In this document: in pieces, positions 7,679 through 16,194 of the stretch
How the letters are laid out: the number at the start of each line of letters is the position of its first letter
Numbering within the stretch: position 1 is the stretch's first letter
Assembly (NCBI GenBank): GCA_900767025.1
Contig: CAAFXS010000078.1
Location: 1-26,166, forward strand
Source of the DNA: Clostridia bacterium
GTDB lineage: Bacteria; Bacillota; Clostridia; Oscillospirales; Acutalibacteraceae
Length of the DNA stretch: 26,166 nucleotides
Reading direction: 5' to 3'
Position numbers and translations under genes: made by a program
The notes under the pieces: generated by a model
What the model was told of the DNA's origin: nothing
Seen by the model: the letters and a program-made list of their open reading frames with translations, nothing else
The model's database searches: none

Positions 7679-9520
7679 GTGAATTTTGCAGAAAACGGTA
7701 AACTTATTATTAATTCAGTAGTATATCCCGATTACCTTGATGCTATAAATTTTGATGAAAATAATGAGTACGTCTCTGCCGACAGGTACAGGGTTGAGCT
7801 AAAGAATTCTTCGGTATTTTTGAAAAATGCTCTTGAGCAGATGACCGATGATAAGGTTGATTTAATTCCGCAGTCAAAATACGACGGCTCCAATGCAATT
7901 ATCCTTAAAGTCGATGAAAATGAAACAGTCAGCAGTCAGGGCTTTAGGCTGAAAATTGATGAAAACTCTGTAACCGTTTCATCTAAATTTGAGCAGGGTG
8001 TAACAAACGGTATATTTACTTTTCTTGAAGATTATCTGGGCTGTATGTTTTTAGCTCCGGACTGCGATTATATTCCAAAGCTTGACACCTTAAAGCTAAA
8101 TGCAGGCGAAAAGGTTTTTGAGCCCGGGTTTATGTGGAGAAGCGTATACGCTCAAAGCTCTGAAAAGGTACCTGAGCTTTATAACAAAAAGGATTACCTT
8201 GGCTGGCATACTAAGCTTAGGCTCAACGGTGCAGGCGGTGATAACTGGGGTAACGGTTGCCACAGCTCCTTTAGGTATATTCCCCCTGAGGAATACTTTA
8301 AGGATCACCCGGAATACTTTTCTCTTTATATGGGTAGGAGAGTATATAAGCAGGGTCCTGTCAGCGGTCAGCTTTGCTGGACAAATGAAGATGTATATAA
8401 AATAATTTCAGAAAAGCTATTTAGTCAAATGGCAGAAAATCCCGATGTGCACATATGGGATGTGAGCCAGATGGATACCTGGATTAACAGGGGAGTTGGC
8501 TGTAAGTGTAAAAAATGCCGTGAAATTGACAAAAGGGAAGAATCGCAGATGGGTAGCCTCCTTACCTTCATTAACCGTCTTGCAGACGAATGTGCCCACC
8601 GTTTCCCCGATAACTATATTTCAACTCTTGCTTATAACTACACTGCAAAACCGCCGAAAAATCTTATACCAAGGGATAATGTAATTATAAGGCTTTGTCT
8701 TATGCCGGGTAATGTTGCCACTGATTATGAAAATCCACGGGGCAAATGGGCGAAAAATGCTCATAAAATTATTACACAGTGGAGCAAGGTTGCAAAGCAC
8801 ATTTTAATTTGGGATTATAATGTTGATTATCACGGATACTACATTCCGTTTCCTGTTATTGACAGTATGACGGCGAACAACAGCTTTTACCTTGAAAATA
8901 ATGTTTATGGTATCTTTCACCAAATGGCTTACGAAACAAGAGCACAGGATGCAGAGCTTCACGCATATCTTTTTTCAAAGCTTATGTGGAATAAGGATGC
9001 CGATGTAAAGGCTCTTGCCGAAAGGTATATTGATAAATATTACGGTGATGCCGCACCTTATATTTCGGAATACTACTCGGCTGTTCAAAGAAATGTTCAT
9101 AAATACAGGCAACCCCTTTACATATACGCCCAGCCCGATGCTTACAGGTTTGGCTATCTCTCGGATAAATGCTTAAAGGAGTATAACCAAATTCTTGATA
9201 AAGCCGTTGAAAGCGTTAAGGGTAACGAGGAGCTTACAAAAAGAGTAAGGCGGGAACGCCTTGGCGTTTTATATGTTAAGGCTAAAAGGTTGTCGTTAGA
9301 CAAAAAAGGACGCAGAAGCGCCCTTGAAGAATTTTATGCAATTTGTAAGGAAAACGGCATTACCGACTATATGGAGGATAAGCCAAAAGATCTAGATAAT
9401 TTTTACAACAAAACCAAAAAGGAAATTTCAATAGTACCGCCTATAAAGGATTTTTCCATTACATTTTCTCAAATTGTGAAATTCAGTCTTTACCGTGTGT
9501 TTCCTTTCTTATATCAATAA
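7679..9520 (+). CDS. DUF4838 glycoside-hydrolase-like protein
   Basis: A protein of 613 residues if started at GTG 7679, which has GGAGG at 7666-7670 with an 8-nt spacer. ATG 7658 is in frame but has no Shine-Dalgarno, and using it would place that GGAGG inside the gene. The N-terminal 140 residues look like the GH20b/alpha-glucuronidase N-terminal fold (GFRLKIDENSVTVSS, GVTNGIFTFLEDYLGC). The rest matches DUF4838: a His- and aromatic-rich block HSSFRYIPPEEYFKDHPEYF near 195, VHIWDVSQMDTW near 258, a Cys cluster GCKCKKC near 274, and a C-terminal helical part. These proteins are thought to act on carbohydrates, but the substrate is unknown. There is no signal peptide, so the enzyme is predicted to be cytosolic. 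The last 38 bp overlap the convergent metallophosphoesterase gene. Confidence 0.8.
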   Translation: MNFAENGKLIINSVVYPDYLDAINFDENNEYVSADRYRVELKNSSVFLKNALEQMTDDKVDLIPQSKYDGSNAIILKVDENETVSSQGFRLKIDENSVTVSSKFEQGVTNGIFTFLEDYLGCMFLAPDCDYIPKLDTLKLNAGEKVFEPGFMWRSVYAQSSEKVPELYNKKDYLGWHTKLRLNGAGGDNWGNGCHSSFRYIPPEEYFKDHPEYFSLYMGRRVYKQGPVSGQLCWTNEDVYKIISEKLFSQMAENPDVHIWDVSQMDTWINRGVGCKCKKCREIDKREESQMGSLLTFINRLADECAHRFPDNYISTLAYNYTAKPPKNLIPRDNVIIRLCLMPGNVATDYENPRGKWAKNAHKIITQWSKVAKHILIWDYNVDYHGYYIPFPVIDSMTANNSFYLENNVYGIFHQMAYETRAQDAELHAYLFSKLMWNKDADVKALAERYIDKYYGDAAPYISEYYSAVQRNVHKYRQPLYIYAQPDAYRFGYLSDKCLKEYNQILDKAVESVKGNEELTKRVRRERLGVLYVKAKRLSLDKKGRRSALEEFYAICKENGITDYMEDKPKDLDNFYNKTKKEISIVPPIKDFSITFSQIVKFSLYRVFPFLYQ

Positions 9521-10316
9521 CAACAATCTCGGGATGATTAAATAAACGCAGAGGGAATTCACTGTTTCCCAAGCCTCTGCTTATAATGAGCCTCGGCCTT
9601 GTGCCGAAGGCTCCTTTTGCGTATTTAGGTAAAATTCCCTGACCCGGTGAAAAAAGCGGTTTAAATATTATCCACTGACCGCCGTGGGCGTGACCTGAAA
9701 GCTGTAAATCAAAATCATACTGTGAATAATTCAGCTCCTTAACGCCCTCAAAGTTTTCGGGAAAGTGGCTGAGAACAACCTTAAAACCCGTGTAGTCACC
9801 AAGTAAGCTGAAATACGGACTCATATCTTTGTATACAAAAGTGCCGTTTTTCCTTGCCTTATAATCCTTAAAATCAGCCTGGTTTTCATCAAGCCCCAAA
9901 ATTCTGCAATATGGCGTATCCTGATAATTGTTCAGCAAAACATTAAAGCCCGATTTTTCCAAAAGTCCCATTATTTCCTCAAAATTATCAAGGCGTCTTT
10001 CGTGATTTCCTGTAATATAGTACACAGGTGCAATTTCCGTCAGCTTTTTTGCATATTCAAGCATTTTATCCCTGTTTTTGCATTTGTCGTTAATGAAATC
10101 ACCGGTTATGCAAATAATGTCAGGATTTAGTGAAACGGTCTTTTTCAGAACGGATTTTGACGGCTTTGAGTGAAAGTCCGAAAGCTGAACAATACGGAAA
10201 TTACTGACACATCTTTTGGAATTTATTTCATATTCGGTTATATCAAGCTTGTTATTCTGGTAATAGCAAAAAATCAATATAAGAATTATCAGCAAAACGA
10301 TAATAAAGTAAATCAT
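9483..10316 (-). CDS. Membrane-anchored metallophosphoesterase (YkuE/YaeI-like)
   Basis: The 277-residue protein has one N-terminal membrane helix (about 2-18) and then a calcineurin-like phosphoesterase domain with all metal-binding blocks: LSDFH (Asp47, His49), TGDFIND (Asp73), GNHE (Asn104, His105), LSHFPE, and GHAHGGQ near 210-216. It is related to B. subtilis YkuE and E. coli YaeI/LpxH-like enzymes. Phospholipid or wall-precursor substrates are possible but not shown. The start is ATG 10316 with AGGTGG 5 nt upstream. The longer GTG start at 10325 would lie within that ribosome site. The 3' end overlaps the end of the DUF4838 gene by 38 bp on the opposite strand. Confidence 0.9.
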   Translation of the reverse strand: MIYFIIVLLIILILIFCYYQNNKLDITEYEINSKRCVSNFRIVQLSDFHSKPSKSVLKKTVSLNPDIICITGDFINDKCKNRDKMLEYAKKLTEIAPVYYITGNHERRLDNFEEIMGLLEKSGFNVLLNNYQDTPYCRILGLDENQADFKDYKARKNGTFVYKDMSPYFSLLGDYTGFKVVLSHFPENFEGVKELNYSQYDFDLQLSGHAHGGQWIIFKPLFSPGQGILPKYAKGAFGTRPRLIISRGLGNSEFPLRLFNHPEIVVIDIRKETHGKD

Positions 10317-10435
10317 AAATACCACCTGAAAATATCATATAATTTATGTATAAAATAGTCAATAATAAAAATTTTTATTCTGTTAAAGGAATATACAAAA
10401 ATATTGAGTATAGTATAAATGAAAGGGTGAGAAAT

Positions 10436-11437
10436 TTGGATAATTCCATACGACTAATGGCAGAAGAAAACGAAAAAAAGCTGTTATGTGAGAAAGCGGT
10501 ATTATCCTGCAACTCACGGGGCAGGGCAACGGAAGAGGACGAATGTCCCATTAGAACCTGCTTTCAGCGCGACAGGGACCGTATTATTCATTCCCAGGCG
10601 TTCCGTCGCCTTAAGCATAAAACGCAGGTGTTTTTGTCACCCAGCGGTGACCACTACCGAACAAGGCTTACCCATACTCTTGAGGTTTCACAGATTTCAA
10701 GAACTATTGCAAGGGCACTTCAGCTTAACGAGGATTTAACAGAGGCTATCGCCTTGGGTCACGATTTGGGTCATACGCCCTTCGGACACGCAGGTGAAAG
10801 AGCATTAGACAAGCTGTGCAGCGGCGGCTTTAAGCATTATGAACAAAGTGTTCGCGTTGTGGACAGGCTTGAAAAAAACGGAAAAGGTCTTAACCTTACC
10901 GATGAGGTAAGAAACGGTATTCTCTGTCACACAAAGGGCGAAGAGGCATATACTCTTGAGGGTCAGATTATCCGCATTGCCGATAAGATTGCATATATAA
11001 ATCACGATATTGACGACGCTGTACGGGCAGGTGTGCTGGCAGAGGAGGATATACCGCTGGCATTAAGGCTTCAGCTTGGTATGACCAAATCACAGAGAAT
11101 TAACAAAATGGTTATGGATGTAATCAAAAACAGTGATGACAAAATCCGAATGAGTGAGGATTGCTACACTGCGTTTCTTGATTTGCACAGCTTTATGTTT
11201 ACGGCAGTTTACACAAACCCTGTGTGCAAGGGCGAGGAAAGTAAAGCGGTTGAAATGCTTTGCAAAATATATAATCATTACATAAATCATATTGACGATT
11301 TACCGGAATTCTATTATAATCTTGCAGAAACCGACGGAGCAGAAAGAGCGGTGTGCGATTATATAGCAGGTATGAGTGATGTTTATTCGCTGAAAATATT
11401 TAATCAACTGTTCGTTCCTGCTTTTTGGAGGGAATAG
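10436..11437 (+). CDS. dgt: Deoxyguanosinetriphosphate triphosphohydrolase-like protein (HD domain)
   Basis: About 333 residues. Hallmarks are NSRGR, then RTCFQRDRDRIIHSQAFRRLKHKTQVF, HYRTRLTHTLEVSQ (His80) and the HD motif in ALGHDLGHTPFGHAGE (about 107-121), with a downstream IADKIAYINHDIDDA block. dGTPases of this family remove triphosphate from dNTPs and help control nucleotide pools. The short type-2 form is common next to dnaG and rpoD in Clostridia. The frame is open back to ATG 10346, but homologues have only about 25-35 residues before SRGR. TTG 10436 has AAAGGG 8 nt upstream and is the preferred start. ATG 10457 is possible but lacks a ribosome site. The gene stops with TAG at 11435-11437, directly against the inverted-repeat element that separates it from dnaG. 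Confidence 0.88.
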   Translation: MDNSIRLMAEENEKKLLCEKAVLSCNSRGRATEEDECPIRTCFQRDRDRIIHSQAFRRLKHKTQVFLSPSGDHYRTRLTHTLEVSQISRTIARALQLNEDLTEAIALGHDLGHTPFGHAGERALDKLCSGGFKHYEQSVRVVDRLEKNGKGLNLTDEVRNGILCHTKGEEAYTLEGQIIRIADKIAYINHDIDDAVRAGVLAEEDIPLALRLQLGMTKSQRINKMVMDVIKNSDDKIRMSEDCYTAFLDLHSFMFTAVYTNPVCKGEESKAVEMLCKIYNHYINHIDDLPEFYYNLAETDGAERAVCDYIAGMSDVYSLKIFNQLFVPAFWRE

Positions 11438-11719
11438 TTAGGGTAACGGTAATAATCCGAACCCGTCAAAAATGCAGTATTAAAGCGGTATTTGTCGCTT
11501 TCGCTGTTGCCTTGCGTCAGCAAGGCTGCCATCTCAAGACAACAAATCTCATCTTTACTCCAAGCATTTTTGATGCTTTGCAGTTTATCGTGTGCAGATT
11601 TGGTCTTAATCAAGGCATAAAACGCAGTTAATCCTTTCGGATTAACGAGTATTTTAACGAAGAGTAAGGGCAATATCTGCCACGATAAACCGTGGTTCGG
11701 ATTATTACCGTTACCCTAA
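11438..11719. mobile_element. MITE-like inverted-repeat element between dgt and dnaG
   Basis: The 282-bp unit is bounded by perfect 26-bp inverted repeats (11438-11463 and 11694-11719, starting TTAGGGTAACGG and ending CCGTTACCCTAA). If the mobile unit begins at GGGTAACGG, it is flanked by TA on both sides, as in IS630/Tc1-mariner insertion. Inside, GTTTATCGTG (11583-11592) and CAGAT (11595-11599) pair with CACGATAAAC (11681-11690) and ATCTG (11675-11679). Further hairpins are GCCTTGC/GCAAGGC (11509-11526), GTTAATCC/GGATTAAC (11627-11646) and AAAGCG/CGCTTT near 11483-11502. It encodes no transposase. Short open frames on both strands (for example 11673-11404 minus) are not convincing genes. 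It sits exactly between the dgt stop and the dnaG ribosome site. It is either a non-autonomous transposable element or a large structured RNA in the operon. Confidence 0.75.
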
Positions 11720-11736
11720 GGAAAGGAGGGGACATA

Positions 11737-13473
11737 ATGGCACTTAGCGAAAGCTTTTTGCAGGAGCTGAAATATAAAACCGATATAGAAGAGGTTATTT
11801 CCGGCTATGTGACTCTAAAACGCCGTGGCTCTACATCTGTGGGTCTGTGTCCTTTCCATAACGAGAAAACTCCCTCCTTTACGGTTTATAATGATACCCA
11901 GTCTTTTTACTGCTTCGGTTGCGGAGCAGGCGGTGACGCAGTAACCTTTATCAAGAAAATCGAAAATCTTGATTATATGGATGCCGTTAAGCTCCTTGCT
12001 CAAAGGTCGGGCTTGCAGATGCCTGATGACAAATCCTTTGACGACAGTCTGTCAAAAAAACGCAGGCGTATTCTTGAAATCAACCGTGAAAGTGCAAAAT
12101 TTTTTCATTCCTATATGATGAGTCCCCGGGGCAAGACAGGTCTTGATTATTTCATAAACCGCGGTCTTACGATGAATACTATTAAAAGATTCGGTTTAGG
12201 CTACGCTCCTAACGAATGGGATATGCTTTTAAAGCACCTGAAATCCTTAGGCTTTAAGCCAAGTGAAATGGTGGAGGCAGGCGTTGTCAAAATCGGCAGG
12301 AATAACAATTATTACGACACCTTTAAAAACCGTGTTATGACCCCGATAATTGATGTCAGGGGCAATGTTATTGCTTTCGGCGGACGGGTGCTTGACGATA
12401 GCAAGCCAAAATATATAAATACCTCCGATACCCTTGTGTATAAAAAAACAAACGAGCTTTTTGCTCTAAATCTTGCCAAGGACAGTAAAGAGGACAGCCT
12501 GATTTTATGTGAGGGTTATATGGATGTTATCGCAATGCATCAGGCAGGCTTTACAAACGCAGTTGCAGGTTGCGGAACGGCTCTTACAAGCGAACAGGTT
12601 AGGCTTATCAGCAGATATACAAAAAAGGTTATACTTGCCTATGATGCCGACGAGGCAGGGCAAAAGGCTTTGAACAAAGCGTCAAACCTTTTCCGTATGA
12701 CCGATGTTAAGGTAAAAATACCCACACTTACAGGCGGTAAGGACCCTGACGAGATTATTAAAAAATACGGCAGGGACAAGTTTAAGGGAATGCTTGACGG
12801 CGCTTCAAATGAAATTGAATTTGCCCTTCTTGATTTAAGAAAAAAGCATAACATTTCTTCAACTCAAGGAAAAATTGATTTTCTTAATGACTGCATAAGA
12901 GTGCTGGCGGGAGTGAGCCCTATCGAGCAGGATATATACCTTTCACGGCTTTCCGATGAGCTTGAGGTGGACAAGTCCAGCATAAAAATTCAGCTCGAGG
13001 CTTATTCAAAAAAGCAACGCTCAAGGCAACAGCGGTCACAGTATAAATCCATTGTTGAAAACAGTATCCGTGACAATCAGCGAAAAAGCTTTGAAAACGA
13101 AACCTCAATACGGCAGATGAAGGCCGAGGAAAGAATAGTGGGACTTTTGCTCAGGTATCCCGACTGTGCGTCGGTAAGCGTTGATACGGAAAAATTTGAG
13201 TCACCGTTTTATAAAAAACTCATTAAAGAAATATTAAGGCGCATTGATGCTCACCTTGATATTGATTTAATTAATTTCAGTGAAATATTAACCGATGATG
13301 AGCTTGGCAGACTTTCGGGTATAATTGCAAGAACACGGGAAAGCAAGGATGCCAAAAAAGAATTTTCAGACTGCTGTTCGATTATATCGGCCGAGTATGA
13401 TAAAAAACACGGTAAACCGTCGTCACAAATGAGCGATGACGAGTTTAGAAATATGTTTAATAAGAATACATAA
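11737..13473 (+). CDS. dnaG: DNA primase DnaG
   Basis: At 578 residues the length is typical. The N-terminal CHC2 zinc finger is complete: Cys38 and His41 in GLCPFHNEKTPSF, and Cys59 and Cys62 in FYCFGCGAGGD. The catalytic core has the RNA-polymerase-like GGRVLDDSKPKYINT segment, and the Toprim motifs ILCEGYMDVI and LAYDADEAGQKA. The C-terminal helicase-binding part is less conserved. It makes RNA primers for DnaB-driven replication. The start is ATG 11737 with AAAGGAGG at 11722-11729. An earlier in-frame ATG at 11692 lies inside the inverted repeat and is an artefact. The gene is followed by rpoD after 17 nt, the classic macromolecular-synthesis pair without rpsU. Confidence 0.98.
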   Translation: MALSESFLQELKYKTDIEEVISGYVTLKRRGSTSVGLCPFHNEKTPSFTVYNDTQSFYCFGCGAGGDAVTFIKKIENLDYMDAVKLLAQRSGLQMPDDKSFDDSLSKKRRRILEINRESAKFFHSYMMSPRGKTGLDYFINRGLTMNTIKRFGLGYAPNEWDMLLKHLKSLGFKPSEMVEAGVVKIGRNNNYYDTFKNRVMTPIIDVRGNVIAFGGRVLDDSKPKYINTSDTLVYKKTNELFALNLAKDSKEDSLILCEGYMDVIAMHQAGFTNAVAGCGTALTSEQVRLISRYTKKVILAYDADEAGQKALNKASNLFRMTDVKVKIPTLTGGKDPDEIIKKYGRDKFKGMLDGASNEIEFALLDLRKKHNISSTQGKIDFLNDCIRVLAGVSPIEQDIYLSRLSDELEVDKSSIKIQLEAYSKKQRSRQQRSQYKSIVENSIRDNQRKSFENETSIRQMKAEERIVGLLLRYPDCASVSVDTEKFESPFYKKLIKEILRRIDAHLDIDLINFSEILTDDELGRLSGIIARTRESKDAKKEFSDCCSIISAEYDKKHGKPSSQMSDDEFRNMFNKNT

Positions 13474-13490
13474 AGAAGAGGAGATTTTTT

Positions 13491-14621
13491 ATGAAAGAAA
13501 TAAATCTTACACCCCAGCCACAGGTCAGCGAAGATAAAAAAATGGCGGCTTTCAAAAAGCTTGTTGAAAAGGGTAAGCAGACAGGTCATCTTTCTACACA
13601 GGAGATTGATAACCTTATCGTTGAAATGGACCTTGATGTTGAAGAGCTTGAAAAGCTCAACGAGCAAATTGACGCAGCTAACATCAGTATTATTGACGAT
13701 TTCTCCGCTGAGGCACTGGACAGCCTTTCGCTTGAGGTTGATTTGCCTAAGGAAACCGATGCCGCCGATACCGTTGCAGTTAACGACAATGCGGCTATGG
13801 ATGATCCTGTAAAGGTTTATCTTAAGGAAATAGGAAAGGTACCTCTTCTTACAGCCGAGGAGGAAATTGAGCTTGCAATCCGTATTTCCGACGATGACGA
13901 AAGTGCAAAGAAACGCCTTGCTGAAGCCAACCTCCGTCTTGTTGTCAGCATTGCAAAGCGTTATGTAGGCAGAGGTATGCAGTTCCTCGATTTAATTCAG
14001 GAGGGTAACCTTGGTCTTATCAAAGCGGTGGACAAATTCGATTACACCAAGGGCTTTAAATTTTCAACATATGCTACCTGGTGGATTAGACAGGCTATTA
14101 CAAGAGCCATTGCAGACCAGGCAAGGACTATCCGTATTCCCGTTCATATGGTTGAGACAATCAATAAGGTTAAAAAGGCAAACAGTCAGCTTCTCCACAC
14201 TAACGGCAGAGAGCCCACTCCCGATGAAATTGCAGAGTATCTTGATATGCCTGTTGACAAGGTAAGGGAAATTTTAAGAGTTGCACAGGAGCCTGTTTCA
14301 CTTGAAACTCCTATCGGTGAGGAGGAGGATTCGCATTTGGGCGACTTTATTCCCGATGATGATGCTCTTGCACCTGCCGATGCTGCATCTATGAGCCTGC
14401 TTAAAGAACAGCTTGCCGATGTGCTTAAAACCCTTACTCCAAGGGAGGAAAAGGTTTTGGCTCTTCGTTTCGGTCTTGAGGACGGTAATCCCAAAACTCT
14501 TGAAGAGGTAGGCAAGGAATTCAATGTTACCCGTGAAAGAATTAGACAGATTGAGGCAAAGGCTCTCAGAAAGCTCCGCCATCCAAGCAGAAGCAAAAAA
14601 TTAAGAGACTTTTTGGATTAA
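13491..14621 (+). CDS. rpoD: Primary sigma factor (SigA/RpoD)
   Basis: The 376-residue length is typical of Gram-positive SigA. An acidic region 1.1 remnant occupies about 1-100. Region 1.2 follows (DDPVKVYLKEIGKVPLLTAE, about 104-123). Region 2 is highly conserved (NLRLVVSIAKRYVGRG; FLDLIQEGNLGLIKAVDKFD; GFKFSTYATWWIRQAI, about 147-203), with region 3 after it. Region 4 comes last (TPREEKVLALRFGL and the helix-turn-helix VTRERIRQIEAKALRKLRHP). It directs RNA polymerase to housekeeping promoters such as the TTGAAA/TATAAT promoter seen at 21249-21277. The ribosome site is a GAGGAG stretch before ATG 13491. It is co-transcribed with dnaG and with the small DUF896 gene 13 nt downstream. Confidence 0.98.
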   Translation: MKEINLTPQPQVSEDKKMAAFKKLVEKGKQTGHLSTQEIDNLIVEMDLDVEELEKLNEQIDAANISIIDDFSAEALDSLSLEVDLPKETDAADTVAVNDNAAMDDPVKVYLKEIGKVPLLTAEEEIELAIRISDDDESAKKRLAEANLRLVVSIAKRYVGRGMQFLDLIQEGNLGLIKAVDKFDYTKGFKFSTYATWWIRQAITRAIADQARTIRIPVHMVETINKVKKANSQLLHTNGREPTPDEIAEYLDMPVDKVREILRVAQEPVSLETPIGEEEDSHLGDFIPDDDALAPADAASMSLLKEQLADVLKTLTPREEKVLALRFGLEDGNPKTLEEVGKEFNVTRERIRQIEAKALRKLRHPSRSKKLRDFLD

Positions 14622-14634
14622 TCAGAGGATTGGT

Positions 14635-14841
14635 ATGACAGAGGAAAAAATTGACAGAATTAATGCCCTTGCACACAAGGCTCAGGCTGTTGGATTGACA
14701 GAGGAAGAAAAAATAGAGCAGGCGGCTTTAAGGAGAGAATATATTGACTCCTTCAAGGCAAGCCTTGTGGGTCAGCTTGAGCACACATATATTGTTGACG
14801 AAAAGGGTAATAAAAGAAAAGTGCAAAAGAGGAAAAAATAA
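14635..14841 (+). CDS. DUF896 (YnzC-like) small protein
   Basis: The 68-residue protein matches the DUF896 family throughout: EKIDRINALAHKAQAVGLTE, then EEKIEQAALRREYIDSFKAS and a basic C-terminal tail (KGNKRKVQKRKK). B. subtilis YnzC, whose structure is a short helical hairpin, belongs here and lies in the SOS-regulated yneA operon, but its biochemical role is not established. Here it follows rpoD by 13 nt and precedes a DUF2156 gene by 3 nt, so it is an internal operon member. No LexA-type site was recognised upstream. Confidence 0.92.
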   Translation: MTEEKIDRINALAHKAQAVGLTEEEKIEQAALRREYIDSFKASLVGQLEHTYIVDEKGNKRKVQKRKK

Positions 14842-14844
14842 TTT

Positions 14845-15732
14845 ATGCTTGATTTCAAAAAGCCTGCAATAGAGGATAAATTGTGGGTTGATGAATGCTT
14901 TAAAAATGTTAAGTCCTTTAACTGTGAATACACCTTTGGCAGTATTTATATTTGGCGCACGGCTTATTCAACAGCCATAGCCAAATATAAGGACTTTATG
15001 ATTTGCCGTTGGGGTAAAAAGAATGATTATAATTATTCTTTGCCAATAGGTAAGGGTGATTTCAAGGATGCTGTTGAGCAGATTATTGAAGACGCCAATA
15101 GCCTTGGCATCACACCGTCAATTTACGGTGTTACCGAAAATTATAAAAAAATGCTTGATGAATATTTCCCCGGTGAATTCACCTATAATTATGACGAGGA
15201 TATTTATGATTATATTTATTCCGTTAAAAAAATGGCAGAGCTCACCGGTAAAAAATATCACGGCAAGCGCAATCATATAAATAATTTTAAGAAGAATAAT
15301 TCCAACTGGTCCTTTGAAAAAATAAATCCCGACAATATTGCCGACTGTATTGAGCTTCACTCAAGCTGGATTAAGGACAGGAGCGATGATCCCGACTATT
15401 CCTTTGAATTTGAGGCAGTGCTTGAGGCCTTTGAAAATTATGAAAAGCTGGGTCTTGTGGGCGGTATACTTAGGGTTGACGGCAAAGCAGTTGCCTATAC
15501 AATGGGCGAACCGCTTTCAGACAAGCTTTTTGTAACTCATTTTGAAAAAGCACCTGCGGATTTACAAGGTGCATACACGATTATTAATCAGGAGTTCACC
15601 CGTAACTGTTTAATGGACTATGAGTATGTCAACAGGGAAGAGGATTTGGGCATTGAAGGATTAAGAAAAGCTAAACAGTCCTATTATCCGGAAATACTCC
15701 TTGAAAAGTGTGTGGCGGTTTACAATGGTTGA
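14845..15732 (+). CDS. DUF2156 / LPG-synthetase C-terminal-like acyltransferase
   Basis: A soluble protein of 295 residues with the double GNAT-like fold of DUF2156 (PF09924), the family of the C-terminal domain of MprF lysyl-phosphatidylglycerol synthase. Visible family features are FGSIYIWR near 33-40, the basic GKKYHGKRNHINNFKK segment near 135-150, LVGGILRVDGKAVAYTMGEPL near 208-228, and YEYVNREEDLGIEGLRKAK near 257-275. Soluble members without the membrane flippase domain are common in Clostridia, and their substrate is unknown. It has no transmembrane segment. Its last 8 bp overlap the start of the GNAT gene, and pairs of this kind suggest linked function. Confidence 0.85.
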   Translation: MLDFKKPAIEDKLWVDECFKNVKSFNCEYTFGSIYIWRTAYSTAIAKYKDFMICRWGKKNDYNYSLPIGKGDFKDAVEQIIEDANSLGITPSIYGVTENYKKMLDEYFPGEFTYNYDEDIYDYIYSVKKMAELTGKKYHGKRNHINNFKKNNSNWSFEKINPDNIADCIELHSSWIKDRSDDPDYSFEFEAVLEAFENYEKLGLVGGILRVDGKAVAYTMGEPLSDKLFVTHFEKAPADLQGAYTIINQEFTRNCLMDYEYVNREEDLGIEGLRKAKQSYYPEILLEKCVAVYNG

Positions 15733-16192
15733 AATAAAAGAAATCAATTCATACAGTGAGGATATTATAAATCTCTGGCAGGCGTCCTTTGGCGACAGCA
15801 GGGAGGATATTGAATTCTTTTTGAGGGAATGTAAAAACAAAAAATGTGTTTGTCTGTATAATAACTCAAGGCTTTTGTCAATGCTCTTTTTAGTTGATTG
15901 CAGGGTGTCAGACCGTGAATTTGTTTATATTTATGCCGCCTGCACGGATAAATCCGCACAGGGAAAGGGTTATATGTCACGGCTTTTGAATTACTGCAGG
16001 GATAAATATAAAAATGTTTTGCTGATCCCCGGCAGTGAAAGCCTTGTTAAGTTTTATAAGGACAGAGAATTTAATCATAAAATTGATATTAAAAACATTT
16101 TATTTAACGAGAGTGACGGGATAGTCAATGAATATTTGTTTGAAGGCAGCTCCCTTGAAAAGCCCTTTGCTCTTGCATATGAAGGAGAATAA
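15725..16192 (+). CDS. GNAT family N-acetyltransferase
   Basis: The 155-residue protein has a GNAT core. Strand FVYIYAACTDKSAQGKGYMSRLL contains the acetyl-CoA pyrophosphate-binding pattern (Q-G-K-G-Y), followed by the helix LNYCRDKYKNVLLIPGSESLVKFYKDREF typical of the later GNAT strands. The substrate is unknown. The start is taken as ATG 15725, overlapping the DUF2156 stop by 8 bp. The in-frame ATG at 15701 would add eight poorly fitting residues inside the upstream gene. The length is slightly short for the family but the fold seems complete. Confidence 0.85.
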   Translation: MVEIKEINSYSEDIINLWQASFGDSREDIEFFLRECKNKKCVCLYNNSRLLSMLFLVDCRVSDREFVYIYAACTDKSAQGKGYMSRLLNYCRDKYKNVLLIPGSESLVKFYKDREFNHKIDIKNILFNESDGIVNEYLFEGSSLEKPFALAYEGE

Positions 16193-16194
16193 AA

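Noticed and set aside
10361..10376. A 16-bp AT palindrome (AATAAAAATTTTTATT) as a dgt operator
   Set aside because: It consists only of A and T in a very AT-rich spacer and can arise by chance. No second copy or matching promoter layout was found.
11404..11673. An 89-codon minus-strand frame and a 68-codon plus-strand frame within the inverted-repeat element
   Set aside because: Both lack ribosome sites, overlap each other and the dgt end, and are explained by the repeat element. They do not resemble a known protein family.
11692..11736. Longer dnaG N-terminus from ATG 11692
   Set aside because: That ATG lies in the inverted repeat, has no ribosome site, and adds residues unlike any primase. 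ATG 11737 has AAAGGAGG at ideal spacing.
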